Origin: Thermoleophilia bacterium UBA6103
GTDB taxonomy: Bacteria; Actinomycetota; Thermoleophilia; UBA2241
Assembly: GCA_002423545.1 (NCBI GenBank)
Contig: DIWP01000048.1
Location: 79,976 to 143,975, forward strand
Direction: 5' to 3'
DNA: 64,000 bases
Below are positions 52,001 through 61,065 of the stretch, in pieces (within the stretch, counting starts at the first letter, position 1; every line of letters starts with the position of its first letter). The notes beneath the pieces are model-generated. The model searched no databases. It was not told where the DNA came from and was given only the letters and a program-made list of their open reading frames with translations. Made by a program: the position numbers and the translations under genes.

Positions 52001-53830
52001 ATGATCGAACGGCTGGCCACCTTGCCGGCGGTGGGCGACGAGGGTCGCCCGTTCGCCATCTCGCCCGACGGCGCCACGGTCGCGTTCCAGTGGTACCGCG
52101 ACGGCGACTGGCAGATCTACCTCCTCGACCTCTTCGCCGACGCCGAGCCGGTCAGGGCGGCCGCCTTCGACGACGAGTGCACCTGCCCGCTGTTCTCGGC
52201 CGACGGCCGCTACCTCTACTTCTCTCGCGACGACGCCGGCTCCGAGCGTTTCGACGTCTACCGGCTGCCGCTGACCGCCGGCCGGCCGGCCGGCGAGCCG
52301 GAGAACCTCATGCCCGACACCGACAAGCTCTCGCCGCTGCCGGACTTCGATCTCTCGCCGGACGGCCGCACGCTGGCCCTGTCGGTCGATCACGGTGCCA
52401 GCTACGCCGCCGCCCTGCTGCCGGCCGAGCCGTCTCCGGGCGCCGCCGACCTGCGCATCCTGGTGGACCACTACTTCAACGACTGGACGCCGCGCTGGTC
52501 CCCGGACGGCCGCCGCCTTGCCTTCCACACCGACACGCACGGCCAGGACTCGGCCGTCTACATCCACGACGTGGAGACCGGCTCGTGGCAGGTGATCGGC
52601 GGCGAGGCGACGCCGCTGCAGGCCGTGCTGGCCTGGGCCGGGCCGGTCTGGTCGCCGGACGGCCGTCGCCTTGCCTTCCACGGCGGTCCCTTCGATCACG
52701 CCGCCATCGGCATCTACGACATCGCGACGGAGGGCGTCGGCTGGGTCTGGGCCGGCGACGCCGACGCCCACGGCGCCACCTGGTCGCCGGACGGCCGCCA
52801 TGTCGTGTTCCTCCTGGACGAGGGCGTCGAGACGACCCTCTGGTCGGTCGACCTCGTCACCCAGCAGCCACACTGTCTGAGCCACCTGCCGGGCAACCAC
52901 TACGCGCCGGCTTTCCTGCCCGACGGCAGCGCCGTGCTGGTCTGCCACAGCGCCCCCGAGCGGCCTACCGAGCTGCTGCGCGTGCCGCTCGACTCTCAGC
53001 AGGACACCGTCCAGCTCACCGACGGGCTGCCCGACGATCTGGCGGAGTACCCGTTCGTCTCCGGCGAGCTCGTCTGGTTCACCAGCCGCGACCACCTCAC
53101 CGAGGTCCCCGGACTGCTCTGCGAGCCCGACGATCCGAACGGGTCGGCGGTGGTGATGGTCCACGGCGGCCCCACCTGGCATCACTCCAACGAGTGGGAC
53201 GCCCTGCGGCAGGCGTTCCTGGCCGCCGGCGTCACCACTATCAGTCCCAACTTCCGCGGCTCCGACGGCAACGGCCGCGCCTGGCAGCTCGCCAACCGCT
53301 TCATGATGGGCTACGGAGACCTCTGGGACACCGTCGCCGCGCACGACTTTCTCGTCGAGCTCGGCTGCGATCCGACCCGCATCGCCGTCACCGGCCGCAG
53401 CTACGGCGGCTTCATGACCATGGCCTGCCTCACCTACTGCCCCGACCTGTGGGCCTGCGGCGTCGCCGGCGTCCCCTTCTTCGACTGGATCGACGCGCAG
53501 AAGGACCCGGCGATCCGCGACGACCTCGTGTGGTGGGACCGCGAGAACAACGGTGATCCGGAGAAGGACCGCGACCGTTTCGTCGACCGTTCGCCCTACT
53601 ACCATCTGGACCGCATCAGCGCGCCGGTGCTGATCCTCGGCGGCGAGAACGATCCACGCTGTCCGCCGACGCAGATCGCCGAAGTGGTACGGCAGCTCAG
53701 CGAGCGCGGCGTGGAGTGCGACTCGCTCGTCTATCCGGGCGAGGGGCACGGCATCTCGAGCTTCGCCAACCGCCTCGACTACGACACGCGCACCGTCGAG
53801 TTCATCCTCAAACACCTCGGGGTCGGCTGA
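52001..53830 (+). CDS. S9-family (prolyl oligopeptidase-like) peptidase
   Basis: The 609-residue protein has an N-terminal beta-propeller of WD/TolB-like repeats (YLYFSRDDAG, WSPDGRRLAFH repeated). A C-terminal alpha/beta-hydrolase domain with the catalytic Ser in GRSYGGFMTMA follows. Asp is in LGGENDPRCPP and His in PGEGHGIS. It fits acylaminoacyl-peptidase/prolyl-oligopeptidase family S9. No signal peptide, so it is probably cytoplasmic and cleaves small peptides. The ATG at 52001 follows GGAGGGAG. It precedes the purS-purL cluster but is a separate unit. Confidence 0.93.
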   Translation: MIERLATLPAVGDEGRPFAISPDGATVAFQWYRDGDWQIYLLDLFADAEPVRAAAFDDECTCPLFSADGRYLYFSRDDAGSERFDVYRLPLTAGRPAGEPENLMPDTDKLSPLPDFDLSPDGRTLALSVDHGASYAAALLPAEPSPGAADLRILVDHYFNDWTPRWSPDGRRLAFHTDTHGQDSAVYIHDVETGSWQVIGGEATPLQAVLAWAGPVWSPDGRRLAFHGGPFDHAAIGIYDIATEGVGWVWAGDADAHGATWSPDGRHVVFLLDEGVETTLWSVDLVTQQPHCLSHLPGNHYAPAFLPDGSAVLVCHSAPERPTELLRVPLDSQQDTVQLTDGLPDDLAEYPFVSGELVWFTSRDHLTEVPGLLCEPDDPNGSAVVMVHGGPTWHHSNEWDALRQAFLAAGVTTISPNFRGSDGNGRAWQLANRFMMGYGDLWDTVAAHDFLVELGCDPTRIAVTGRSYGGFMTMACLTYCPDLWACGVAGVPFFDWIDAQKDPAIRDDLVWWDRENNGDPEKDRDRFVDRSPYYHLDRISAPVLILGGENDPRCPPTQIAEVVRQLSERGVECDSLVYPGEGHGISSFANRLDYDTRTVEFILKHLGVG

Positions 53831-53964
53831 CCACCGACAGACGGTCCGCACCCTCAGGAAGGGGTGGGCCGGTAGACGCTGTATGGCGTAGACTGAAGGC
53901 GTCCCCCTGCGCGCCCGTGGCGGCGCCGTTCCCGGAGGGACAAGGCGGCCGACCGGGAGAGCGC

Positions 53965-54219
53965 ATGAACGTACGCGTCTATGTAACGCCCAAGCAGGGC
54001 ATCCTCGACCCGCAGGGCGCCACCGTGGAACGCGCCCTGCCGGCGCTCGGCTTTCAGGGCGTCAAAGACGTCCGCATCGGCCGCTTCATCGAGCTCACGC
54101 TCGACATGCCGCAGGGAGCCACGCCGGAGGCAGCGGACGCACTGGTCGACGACATGTGCAAGCGTCTGCTGGCCAACCCGATCATCGAGGACTACACCTA
54201 CGCCATCGATGAGGGCTGA
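53965..54219 (+). CDS. purS: FGAM synthase subunit PurS
   Basis: The 84-residue small subunit of formylglycinamidine synthetase starts MNVRVYVTPKQGILDPQGAT. It ends MCKRLLANPIIEDYTYAIDE, exactly the PurS pattern. It forms the complex that lets PurQ ammonia reach PurL. The ATG at 53965 follows GGGAGAG. purQ starts three bases after its stop, giving a compact purS-purQ-purL set. Confidence 0.96.
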   Translation: MNVRVYVTPKQGILDPQGATVERALPALGFQGVKDVRIGRFIELTLDMPQGATPEAADALVDDMCKRLLANPIIEDYTYAIDEG

Positions 54220-54222
54220 GCT

Positions 54223-55011
54223 GTGAGCGCCGCCACGGAGCCGGTGCGGTTCGGCCTCGTCGTCTTCCCCGGCTCCAACTGCGACACCGACGCCTTCCAG
54301 GCGGTCGCCACCTTCCCCGGCGCGACCGCCCGCTACCTCTGGCACAAGGACACCGGCTTCGACGACATCGACGCCGTCATCCTGCCCGGCGGCTTCTCCT
54401 ACGGCGACTACCTGCGCTGCGGCGCCATCGCCCGCTTCAGCCCCATCATGGATGCCGTGCGGGGATTCGCCGGCGACGGCGGCCTGGTACTGGGCATCTG
54501 CAACGGCTTCCAGATCCTCGCCGAGGCCGGCCTGCTGCCCGGGGCGCTGATCCGCAACACGTGCCTCACGTTCGTCTGCCGCTACGTGAACCTGCGCGTG
54601 GAGACGACTGCCACGCCGTTCACCTCGGCCTGCACACCGGGCGAGCGACCGCGCATCGTCGTCAAGCACAACGAGGGCAACTACACCGCCGACCCGGAGA
54701 CACTGGCGCGGATGAAAGCGAACGACCAGATCGTGCTGCGCTACGTGGACGCGGCCGGTGAGCCGACCGACGCGGCCAACCCGAACGGCGCCGTGGAGAG
54801 CATCGCCGGCGTCTGCAACGAAGGGCGCAACGTGTTCGGCATGATGCCGCACCCCGAGAACTCCGTCGAGGACGGCCTGGCCGGCGGCACAGACGGCCGC
54901 TGCATCTTCCGGTCGATGATCGACCACGTGCTCGCGGCACGCGCCGCACACGGCGCCGGAGCGGGCGGCGACGCGAGTCGCCCGGCCGCCGCCGCTGGAG
55001 GCGCCCGATGA
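54223..55011 (+). CDS. purQ: FGAM synthase glutaminase subunit PurQ
   Basis: The 262-residue class I glutamine amidotransferase supplies ammonia to PurL. It has FPGSNCDTDAFQAV, GGFSYGDYLRCG, the nucleophile in LGICNGFQIL, and the HPEN His near the end. It is a little longer than usual, with an Ala/Gly-rich C-terminal tail. The GTG start at 54223 is three bases after purS. The purL ATG overlaps its stop (ATGA). Confidence 0.95.
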   Translation: MSAATEPVRFGLVVFPGSNCDTDAFQAVATFPGATARYLWHKDTGFDDIDAVILPGGFSYGDYLRCGAIARFSPIMDAVRGFAGDGGLVLGICNGFQILAEAGLLPGALIRNTCLTFVCRYVNLRVETTATPFTSACTPGERPRIVVKHNEGNYTADPETLARMKANDQIVLRYVDAAGEPTDAANPNGAVESIAGVCNEGRNVFGMMPHPENSVEDGLAGGTDGRCIFRSMIDHVLAARAAHGAGAGGDASRPAAAAGGAR

Positions 55012-57422
55012 GCGCCGACCAGAGCGGCCGCGCCGGCACGCCGGGCATCCGCCTGCACGCTACGCTTGCCGACGCCGTCAAGCTCGGCCTCACCGAAGAC
55101 GAGTGGCACAAGCTCTGCGAGATCCAGGGCGGCGAGCCGACGTATCCCGAGCTCGCCATCTACTCGCTCATGTGGAGCGAGCACTGCAGCTACAAACACT
55201 CGCGACCGATCCTGGGGCGCTTCCCCACCAGCGGGCCGCGCATCCTGCAGGGCCCGGGCGAGAACGCCGGCGTCATCGACATCGGCGAGGGCTGGGCCGT
55301 GGCCATGAAGGTCGAAAGCCACAACCACCCCAGCGCCGTGGAGCCGTTCCAGGGCGCCGCCACCGGCGTCGGCGGCATCATCAGGGACATCTTCACGATG
55401 GGCGCCCGACCCATCGCCAGCCTCGACAGCCTGCGCTTCGGCGAGATCGAGGGCGAGGAGAACGCGCGCCAGCGCTACCTCTTCGAGCACGTCGTCGGCG
55501 GCATCGGCTTCTACGGCAATTGCATCGGCATCCCCACCATCGCCGGCGAGGTCTACTTCGAAGACAGCTACGCCGGCAACTGCCTGGTCAACGCCATGTG
55601 CGCCGGCCTGGTGCGGACAGACAAGATCGTGCGCGCCAAGGCGGCCGGCATCGGCAACCTGGTGGTGCTCATCGGCGCCAAGACGGGGCGCGACGGCATC
55701 GGCGGCGCCAGCGTGCTCGCCAGCCAGGAGTTCGATGAGACGCTGGAGGAGAAGCGCCCCAGCGTCCAGGTCGGCGACCCGTTCACGGAGAAGAAACTGA
55801 TCGAGGCCTGCCTCGAGCTGCTCGACGGCAAGCTGGTCGTGAGCATGCAGGACCTCGGCGCCGCCGGCCTCACCAGCTCCTCCAGCGAGATGGCCAGCAA
55901 GGGCTTCGTGGGTCTGGACATCCACGCCGACCGCGTGCCGCTGCGCGAAGCGGACATGGAGCCGTGGGAGATCATGATCAGCGAGAGCCAGGAGCGCATG
56001 CTGAGCATCGTGGAGCCGGCGCGGCTCGACGACGTGATCGAGGTCTGCACGCGTTGGGACCTCGACGCCACGGTCATCGGCGAGGTCACCGACACGAAGC
56101 TGCTGCGCATCCTCTGGCACGGCGAGCAGGTCGGCGCCATCCCGGCGCGGCGGCTGGCCGACGAGTCGCCGGTGATCCGCACGCCATCGGTGAAGCCGGC
56201 GTATCTGGCCGACGAGCCGGTCGACCCGGAGGCGGTGGCGGCCGGCGATGACACGTTCGGCCTCCCCGCCGGCACCCCGGTCTACCCGGCTCCGGCGGCC
56301 GGCGACGAGGGCCTCGGGGCGGCGCTGCTGGAGCTGCTCGCCGCCCCGAACATCGCCTCCAAGCGCTGGGCCTACGAGCAGTACGACTACATCGTGCAGG
56401 CCAACACGGTGCAGATACCGGGCAGCGACGCCGCCGTGCTGCGCGTCAAGGACACGCCGCTCGGCATCGCCTTCGCCACCGACTGCAACGGCCGTCACTG
56501 CTACCTCGACCCGCTGCGCGGCGCCAGGGCGGCGGTCGCCGAGGCGGCCCGCAACCTGAGCTGCGTCGGCGCCCTGCCGCTGGCCGTCACCGACTGCCTC
56601 AACTTCGGCAACCCCGAGAAGGGCGAGATGTACTGGACCTTCGAGCAGGCGGTCGAGGGCATGGCGCAGGCCTGCGAGGCACTCGAGACGCCGGTCGTCT
56701 CCGGCAACGTGAGCTTCTACAACGAGAGCTTCGGCAACGCGATCTATCCGACGCCGGTGGTGGGCATGCTGGGCCTGCTCGACGACGTCTCACTGACCGC
56801 CGACCACCGCTTCAAGGACGAGGGCGACGTCATCCTGCTGCTCGGCCCCGACACGGCGGCGCTGGACGGCTCCGAGTACCAGAAGGTCCACTTCGGGCGC
56901 GTCGAGGGCCGCATCCCCGACGTCGACCTCGACCTCGAGAAGCGGCTGCAGGCCGCCGTCCGCGACGGCGTGCGGCGCGGCTTGCTCACGAGCGCCCACG
57001 ACTGCGCCGAAGGCGGCCTGGCCGTGGCCCTCGCCGAGTGCGCCATCGGCAGCGGCGCCACCGGCGGGCTGCGCACCGACGACCCCGACACCGCCGTGCC
57101 GCGCTTCCTGGGCGCCGAGGTCGAGCTGCCGGCCGCCTCGTCCGGCTCCGCGGCCACGGAGGGTGATGCGGCCGCGCCGTCCGCCGCCGCCGGCCGCACG
57201 GACATCGCCCTCTTCGGCGAAGGCCCGTCGCGGGTGATCGTCACGCTGGCCGAGACCGACCTCGACGCCTTCCTGACGCTGCTCGACGGCGTGCCCTGGG
57301 CCAACATCGGGCGCGTGACAGGCGAGCGGCTCGCGGTTACCATCGGGGGCATCGAGGCGTTCCGCCTGCCGGTGCGACGCCTCTGCGAAGCCTACGAGTC
57401 GCTGCCCCAGCGCCTGCACTGA
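55008..57422 (+). CDS. purL: FGAM synthase large subunit PurL
   Basis: PurL makes FGAM from FGAR, ATP and ammonia. The 804-residue chain is longer than the roughly 740 of Bacillus PurL. It has the two-AIRS repeat form with SEHCSYKHSRP, KVESHNHPSAVEPFQGAATGVGG, SMQDLGAAGLTSSSSEM and a second set beginning FATDCNGRHCYLDPLRGA. Part of the extra length is an Ala/Ser/Gly-rich insertion of about 35 residues near 705-735. Its ATG overlaps the purQ stop. It is the small-PurL, PurS/PurQ-dependent type. Confidence 0.96.
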   Translation: MSADQSGRAGTPGIRLHATLADAVKLGLTEDEWHKLCEIQGGEPTYPELAIYSLMWSEHCSYKHSRPILGRFPTSGPRILQGPGENAGVIDIGEGWAVAMKVESHNHPSAVEPFQGAATGVGGIIRDIFTMGARPIASLDSLRFGEIEGEENARQRYLFEHVVGGIGFYGNCIGIPTIAGEVYFEDSYAGNCLVNAMCAGLVRTDKIVRAKAAGIGNLVVLIGAKTGRDGIGGASVLASQEFDETLEEKRPSVQVGDPFTEKKLIEACLELLDGKLVVSMQDLGAAGLTSSSSEMASKGFVGLDIHADRVPLREADMEPWEIMISESQERMLSIVEPARLDDVIEVCTRWDLDATVIGEVTDTKLLRILWHGEQVGAIPARRLADESPVIRTPSVKPAYLADEPVDPEAVAAGDDTFGLPAGTPVYPAPAAGDEGLGAALLELLAAPNIASKRWAYEQYDYIVQANTVQIPGSDAAVLRVKDTPLGIAFATDCNGRHCYLDPLRGARAAVAEAARNLSCVGALPLAVTDCLNFGNPEKGEMYWTFEQAVEGMAQACEALETPVVSGNVSFYNESFGNAIYPTPVVGMLGLLDDVSLTADHRFKDEGDVILLLGPDTAALDGSEYQKVHFGRVEGRIPDVDLDLEKRLQAAVRDGVRRGLLTSAHDCAEGGLAVALAECAIGSGATGGLRTDDPDTAVPRFLGAEVELPAASSGSAATEGDAAAPSAAAGRTDIALFGEGPSRVIVTLAETDLDAFLTLLDGVPWANIGRVTGERLAVTIGGIEAFRLPVRRLCEAYESLPQRLH

Positions 57423-57483
57423 CAGCACCGAAAGCCTCCAAAGGACCGTGGTGACACAGCTCCGGTATCGATCGTCGAGCGCG

Positions 57484-57546
57484 ATGACCGCAGATCCTCC
57501 ACCGCCCGGCGCCACGACCGTACCCGTCCACACGGAAAGCGCGTGA
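57484..57546 (+). CDS. Possible 20-codon leader peptide upstream of purF
   Basis: A short frame starts with ATG at 57484, codes for MTADPPPPGATTVPVHTESA and stops with a TGA that overlaps the purF GTG start by four bases (GTGA, 57543-57546). Its own ribosome site is weak. If translated, it would couple to purF in the same way as the units between purN and the HAD gene. It may also be chance. Confidence 0.3.
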   Translation: MTADPPPPGATTVPVHTESA

Positions 57547-58973
57547 TAGACGACCGCCTCAACGACGCCTGCGGCGTCTTCGGCATCTACGCACCGGGAC
57601 TGGATGTCGCCCGACTCACGTATTTCGGCCTCTACGCTCTACAGCACCGCGGGCAGGAGAGCGCCGGCATCGCCGTCGCCGACGACGACGGCCAGGTCAC
57701 CGTCGTCAAGGAGCTGGGCCTGGTCTCCCAGGTCTTCGACGAGCGCACGCTCGCCTCGCTGACCGGCAACCACGCCATCGGCCACGTCCGCTACTCCACC
57801 ACCGGGTCGACGCAGTGGCAGAACAGCCAGCCGCTGGTGCGACCGCGCAACGGCTCGGTCATCGCCCTCGGCCACAACGGCAACCTGGTCAACACCACCG
57901 AGCTGCGCAAGGAGCTGCTCGACCAGGGCGTCCAGTTCAGCTCGGCCACCGACACCGAGGTCATCACGGCACTCATCGCCCAGACGGTCGACGGCGACCT
58001 GATGGCAGCCACCAAGGCGGCCGTGGCGCGCATCCGCGGCGCCTTCAGCGCCACGCTGCTCACGTCCGACGCCGTAGCCGGCTTCCGCGATCCCTACGGC
58101 GTCCGCCCGCTCTGCCTCGGCGAGCTGGAAGGCCACCACGTGCTGGCCAGCGAGTCGGCCGCCTTCGACATCCTCGGCGCCCGCTTCGTCCGCGAGGTCG
58201 AGCCGGGCGAGATCGTCCTCATCGACAAGGACGGGCTGCGCAGCGACCGCGTGGAGCTGGAAGGCGCGCGACCGGCCATGTGCATCTTCGAGTTCATCTA
58301 CTTCGCCCGCCCCGACAGCACGCTCAAGGGCCGCACGCTGCACGAGTGCCGGCAGGAGATGGGCCGGCATCTGGCCCGTGAGGCCCCGGTCGAGGCCGAC
58401 CTGGTGATCCCGGTCCCCGACACAGGCATCCCGGCCGCCATCGGCTACTCGCGCGAGTCGGGCATCCCTTATGCCGAGGGCCTCATCAAGAACCGCTACG
58501 TGTACCGCACGTTCATCCAGCCCGACCAGCAGCTGCGCGAGGTCGGCATCAAGATGAAGCTCAACCCGCTGAACGCCGTCATCGAGGGCAAGCGCCTGGT
58601 GGTGGTCGACGACAGCATCGTGCGCGGCACCACCACCGGCAAGATCGTCGACATGCTGTACGGCGCCGGGGCCAAAGAGGTCCACCTGCGCATCAGCTCG
58701 CCGCCGCTCTGCTATCCCTGCTTCTACGGCATCGACATGGCCACCAGGGCCGAGCTGGTCGCCGCCAGCCACGACGTGGAAGAGATCCGCCGCATGGTCG
58801 GCGCCACCTCGCTGCACTACCTTACGCTCGAGGGCCTGCAGGCCAGCACCGGCCTGCCCAAAGAGTACTTCTGCCGCGCCTGCTTCGACGGCGACTACCC
58901 GATCGAAGTGCCGGAGGAGCTGGCCATGTGCAAGATGCGCTTCGAGGGCGGCGGGGCCGACTGCGTGCCGTGA
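57543..58973 (+). CDS. purF: Amidophosphoribosyltransferase
   Basis: PurF makes phosphoribosylamine from PRPP and glutamine, the first committed step of purine synthesis. The 476-residue protein has an N-terminal propeptide of nine residues, then the Cys nucleophile in ACGVFGIY. ALQHRGQESAGIAV and the PRPP-binding VVDDSIVRGTTTG follow. Cys in AMCIFEF, PPLCYPCF and FCRAC match the four ligands of the Bacillus-type Fe-S cluster. The GTG at 57543 is preferred for the usual short propeptide. Confidence 0.96.
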   Translation: MIDDRLNDACGVFGIYAPGLDVARLTYFGLYALQHRGQESAGIAVADDDGQVTVVKELGLVSQVFDERTLASLTGNHAIGHVRYSTTGSTQWQNSQPLVRPRNGSVIALGHNGNLVNTTELRKELLDQGVQFSSATDTEVITALIAQTVDGDLMAATKAAVARIRGAFSATLLTSDAVAGFRDPYGVRPLCLGELEGHHVLASESAAFDILGARFVREVEPGEIVLIDKDGLRSDRVELEGARPAMCIFEFIYFARPDSTLKGRTLHECRQEMGRHLAREAPVEADLVIPVPDTGIPAAIGYSRESGIPYAEGLIKNRYVYRTFIQPDQQLREVGIKMKLNPLNAVIEGKRLVVVDDSIVRGTTTGKIVDMLYGAGAKEVHLRISSPPLCYPCFYGIDMATRAELVAASHDVEEIRRMVGATSLHYLTLEGLQASTGLPKEYFCRACFDGDYPIEVPEELAMCKMRFEGGGADCVP

Positions 58974-59108
58974 CCACGGACCACGTGCTACACTGAACCT
59001 GTGTCGTCCGCGGGAGTCGACTCTGCGCTCTGCACCCGACGGACCTGACACAGGGCAGGCCCGGCGGCGCTCGCACTCCGCGTCCTCACACCGCGCCAAG
59101 GAGATCTC

Positions 59109-59339
59109 ATGGCCAACGTGACCCTCGCCATCGACGACGGCCTGCTCAGAAGAGCCCGGGTGAAGGCGGTCAATGAGAACACCAGCGTGAACGCGGTCGT
59201 CCGCGACTTCCTCGTCCGCTGGGTGGACGAAGAGGGCGAACGGGCGGCGGCGGTGCACCGTCTGCGCACCGTTCTCGATGCCACCGAGTATCGATCAGGG
59301 GGCGTCAAGTGGACGCGCGACGAGCTGCACGAACGATGA
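59109..59339 (+). CDS. VapB-type antitoxin (ribbon-helix-helix-like)
   Basis: The 76-residue protein starts MANVTLAIDDGLLRRARVKA, with VNAVVRDFLVRWVDE in the second helix. This is the pattern of Arc/MetJ-like ribbon-helix-helix antitoxins. The C-terminal half would bind the toxin. The ATG at 59109 follows AAGGAG. The toxin gene starts in its stop codon (ATGA). TACACT at 58988 is a possible -10 element for the pair. Confidence 0.85.
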   Translation: MANVTLAIDDGLLRRARVKAVNENTSVNAVVRDFLVRWVDEEGERAAAVHRLRTVLDATEYRSGGVKWTRDELHER

Positions 59340-59815
59340 CCGCCTCATTGCTGCCGAGGACGCGTGTCGCGCAGAAGGCGTTCTTCGACACCAACGTCCT
59401 CGTCTACGCACATGATGCCAGCGCCCCGCGCAAGCGAGACATCGCTCGCGCGCTCCTGTTCGATCACCTGGGCGCCGGCAGCCTCTGCGTCAGTACGCAG
59501 GCGCTCTCCGAGTACTACAGCGTGCTCACCACCCGAGGAGAGGTGAGGCTGGGGGCGGAGGCAGCGGCCTGGCTCATCGAGCAGCTGCCGGCCGGTGTCG
59601 TCTTCGCGCCGTCGCTAGATACGCTGAGGGCCGCGGTCAGACGCAGTGCCGGCGGCAGCCTCTCGATCTGGGACGGCCTCATCCTCGAGACGGCGCGTGA
59701 GGCCGGAGCCGGGCTTCTGTACACCGAAGACCGTCGTCTGCTGGCGGCGGTCGACGAGGCACGCGACGGCATCACCGCGCTCGACCCGTTCCGCGAGCAG
59801 GGCGTGGCCGACTGA
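59336..59815 (+). CDS. PIN-domain ribonuclease toxin (VapC-like)
   Basis: The 159-residue PIN-domain protein has the expected acidic residues in FFDTNVLVYAHD, ALSEYYSVL, SIWDGLILETA and LLYTEDRRL. VapC toxins cut RNA, often tRNA or rRNA, when not bound by the antitoxin. Its start overlaps the antitoxin stop by four bases. The pair interrupts the purine genes between purF and purM. Confidence 0.88.
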   Translation: MTASLLPRTRVAQKAFFDTNVLVYAHDASAPRKRDIARALLFDHLGAGSLCVSTQALSEYYSVLTTRGEVRLGAEAAAWLIEQLPAGVVFAPSLDTLRAAVRRSAGGSLSIWDGLILETAREAGAGLLYTEDRRLLAAVDEARDGITALDPFREQGVAD

Positions 59816-59892
59816 CGCCGCCGGATGGTCTGATAGGCTGCGGCCGACGGGTGCCTCGCGGCTCGTCACGCACATCACGGCAGGGGGCTGCA

Positions 59893-61065
59893 ATGCATGA
59901 AGACCGGCCGCACAAGCATTCCCACGAACACGGTGAGGGGCACGTGCACAGTCACCAGCACGTGCACTCCCACGCGCACGCTCACCCGCATCGACACGAC
60001 GACCACACCGCCGGGCTCACGTACAGCGAGTCGGGCGTGGACGTGGCGGCCGGCAATGAAGCGGTCCGGCTGCTGAAAGAGCGCCTCAAGAGCACGAAGA
60101 ACCCACTCGTGCTGGAGGGGATCGGCGGCTTCGGCGGCATCATGCGCATGCCGCCGATCAAGGACGCCGTCTTGGTCGCCGGGGCGGACGGAGCCGGCAC
60201 CAAGACGATGATCGCCCGCGAGATGGGCGTCTGGCACACGGTCGGCATCGACGCCGTGGCCATGAACGTCAACGACGTCTCGGCCTGCGGCGCCGTCCCG
60301 TTCTTCTTCCTCGACTACCTGGTCGTGGCGAAGCTGATCCCGGAGCGGGTAGCGGCGATCGTGAGCGGCGTCGACGAGGGCTGCCTGCGCGCCGAGTGCG
60401 TGCTGCTGGGCGGCGAGACCGGCGAGCACCCCGGACACTTCTCGCACCCCGACGACTTCGATCTGGCCGGCTTCGCCGTCGGCCTCGCCGCCCGCCACGA
60501 GCTGTGGGGACCCGGCAAGGTCCAGGCCGGCGACGTCGTCCTCGGTCTGGCCTCCACCGGCGTCCACTCCAACGGCTTCAGCCTCGTGCGAAAGCTGCTC
60601 GCCGAGCGCGGCATCGGCCTCGACGACCGCTTCCCCGGCTCCGAGAGCCGGGAGGGCGGCGCGCAGAGCATCGGCGACGTGCTGCTCACACCGACCGCCG
60701 TCTACAGCCCGGTGCTGCACGACCTCGGTCACGCCTGCGACGTCCATGCGGCCGCCCACGTCACCGGCGGCGGCTTCCCCGACAACGTCTCACGGGCGCT
60801 GCCGGACGGTCTGGCCGCCGAGCTCGACCTCTCGGCCTGGCAGCCACCGCCGGTGTTCGCCTGGCTGCGCGAGGCCGGCGTCGCCGACGACGACATGCTC
60901 GCCACGTTCAACTGCGGCGTCGGCATGGCCGTCGTCCTCCCTGCCGGCGAGCTGCCCGTGGCCCTCGACACCATCAGCCGCGGCGGGCACACGGCCTGGC
61001 AGATCGGCGAGGTGGTGACCCGCGGCGACGGCGCCGCCGTGCGCTATCGGGGCTCGCTCTGGTGA
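59893..61065 (+). CDS. purM: FGAM cyclo-ligase PurM with His-rich N-terminal extension
   Basis: PurM closes the imidazole ring to form AIR. The core starts about residue 42 and has TYSESGVDVAAGNEAV, DGAGTKTMIA, VGIDAVAMNVNDV, CVLLGGETGEHPG and HVTGGGFPDNVSRAL, all standard. Before it lies a 40-residue extension unlike normal PurM: 16 of the first 38 residues are His, mostly alternating as H-x-H. Such tracts bind Ni, Zn, Co or Cu. The ATG at 59893 follows GGGGG. The PfkB gene starts in its stop codon. Confidence 0.93.
   Translation: MHEDRPHKHSHEHGEGHVHSHQHVHSHAHAHPHRHDDHTAGLTYSESGVDVAAGNEAVRLLKERLKSTKNPLVLEGIGGFGGIMRMPPIKDAVLVAGADGAGTKTMIAREMGVWHTVGIDAVAMNVNDVSACGAVPFFFLDYLVVAKLIPERVAAIVSGVDEGCLRAECVLLGGETGEHPGHFSHPDDFDLAGFAVGLAARHELWGPGKVQAGDVVLGLASTGVHSNGFSLVRKLLAERGIGLDDRFPGSESREGGAQSIGDVLLTPTAVYSPVLHDLGHACDVHAAAHVTGGGFPDNVSRALPDGLAAELDLSAWQPPPVFAWLREAGVADDDMLATFNCGVGMAVVLPAGELPVALDTISRGGHTAWQIGEVVTRGDGAAVRYRGSLW

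Noticed and set aside
51743..53851. 702-codon minus-strand frame opposite the S9 peptidase
   Set aside because: Shadow frame; the plus strand has the catalytic triad and a good ribosome site.
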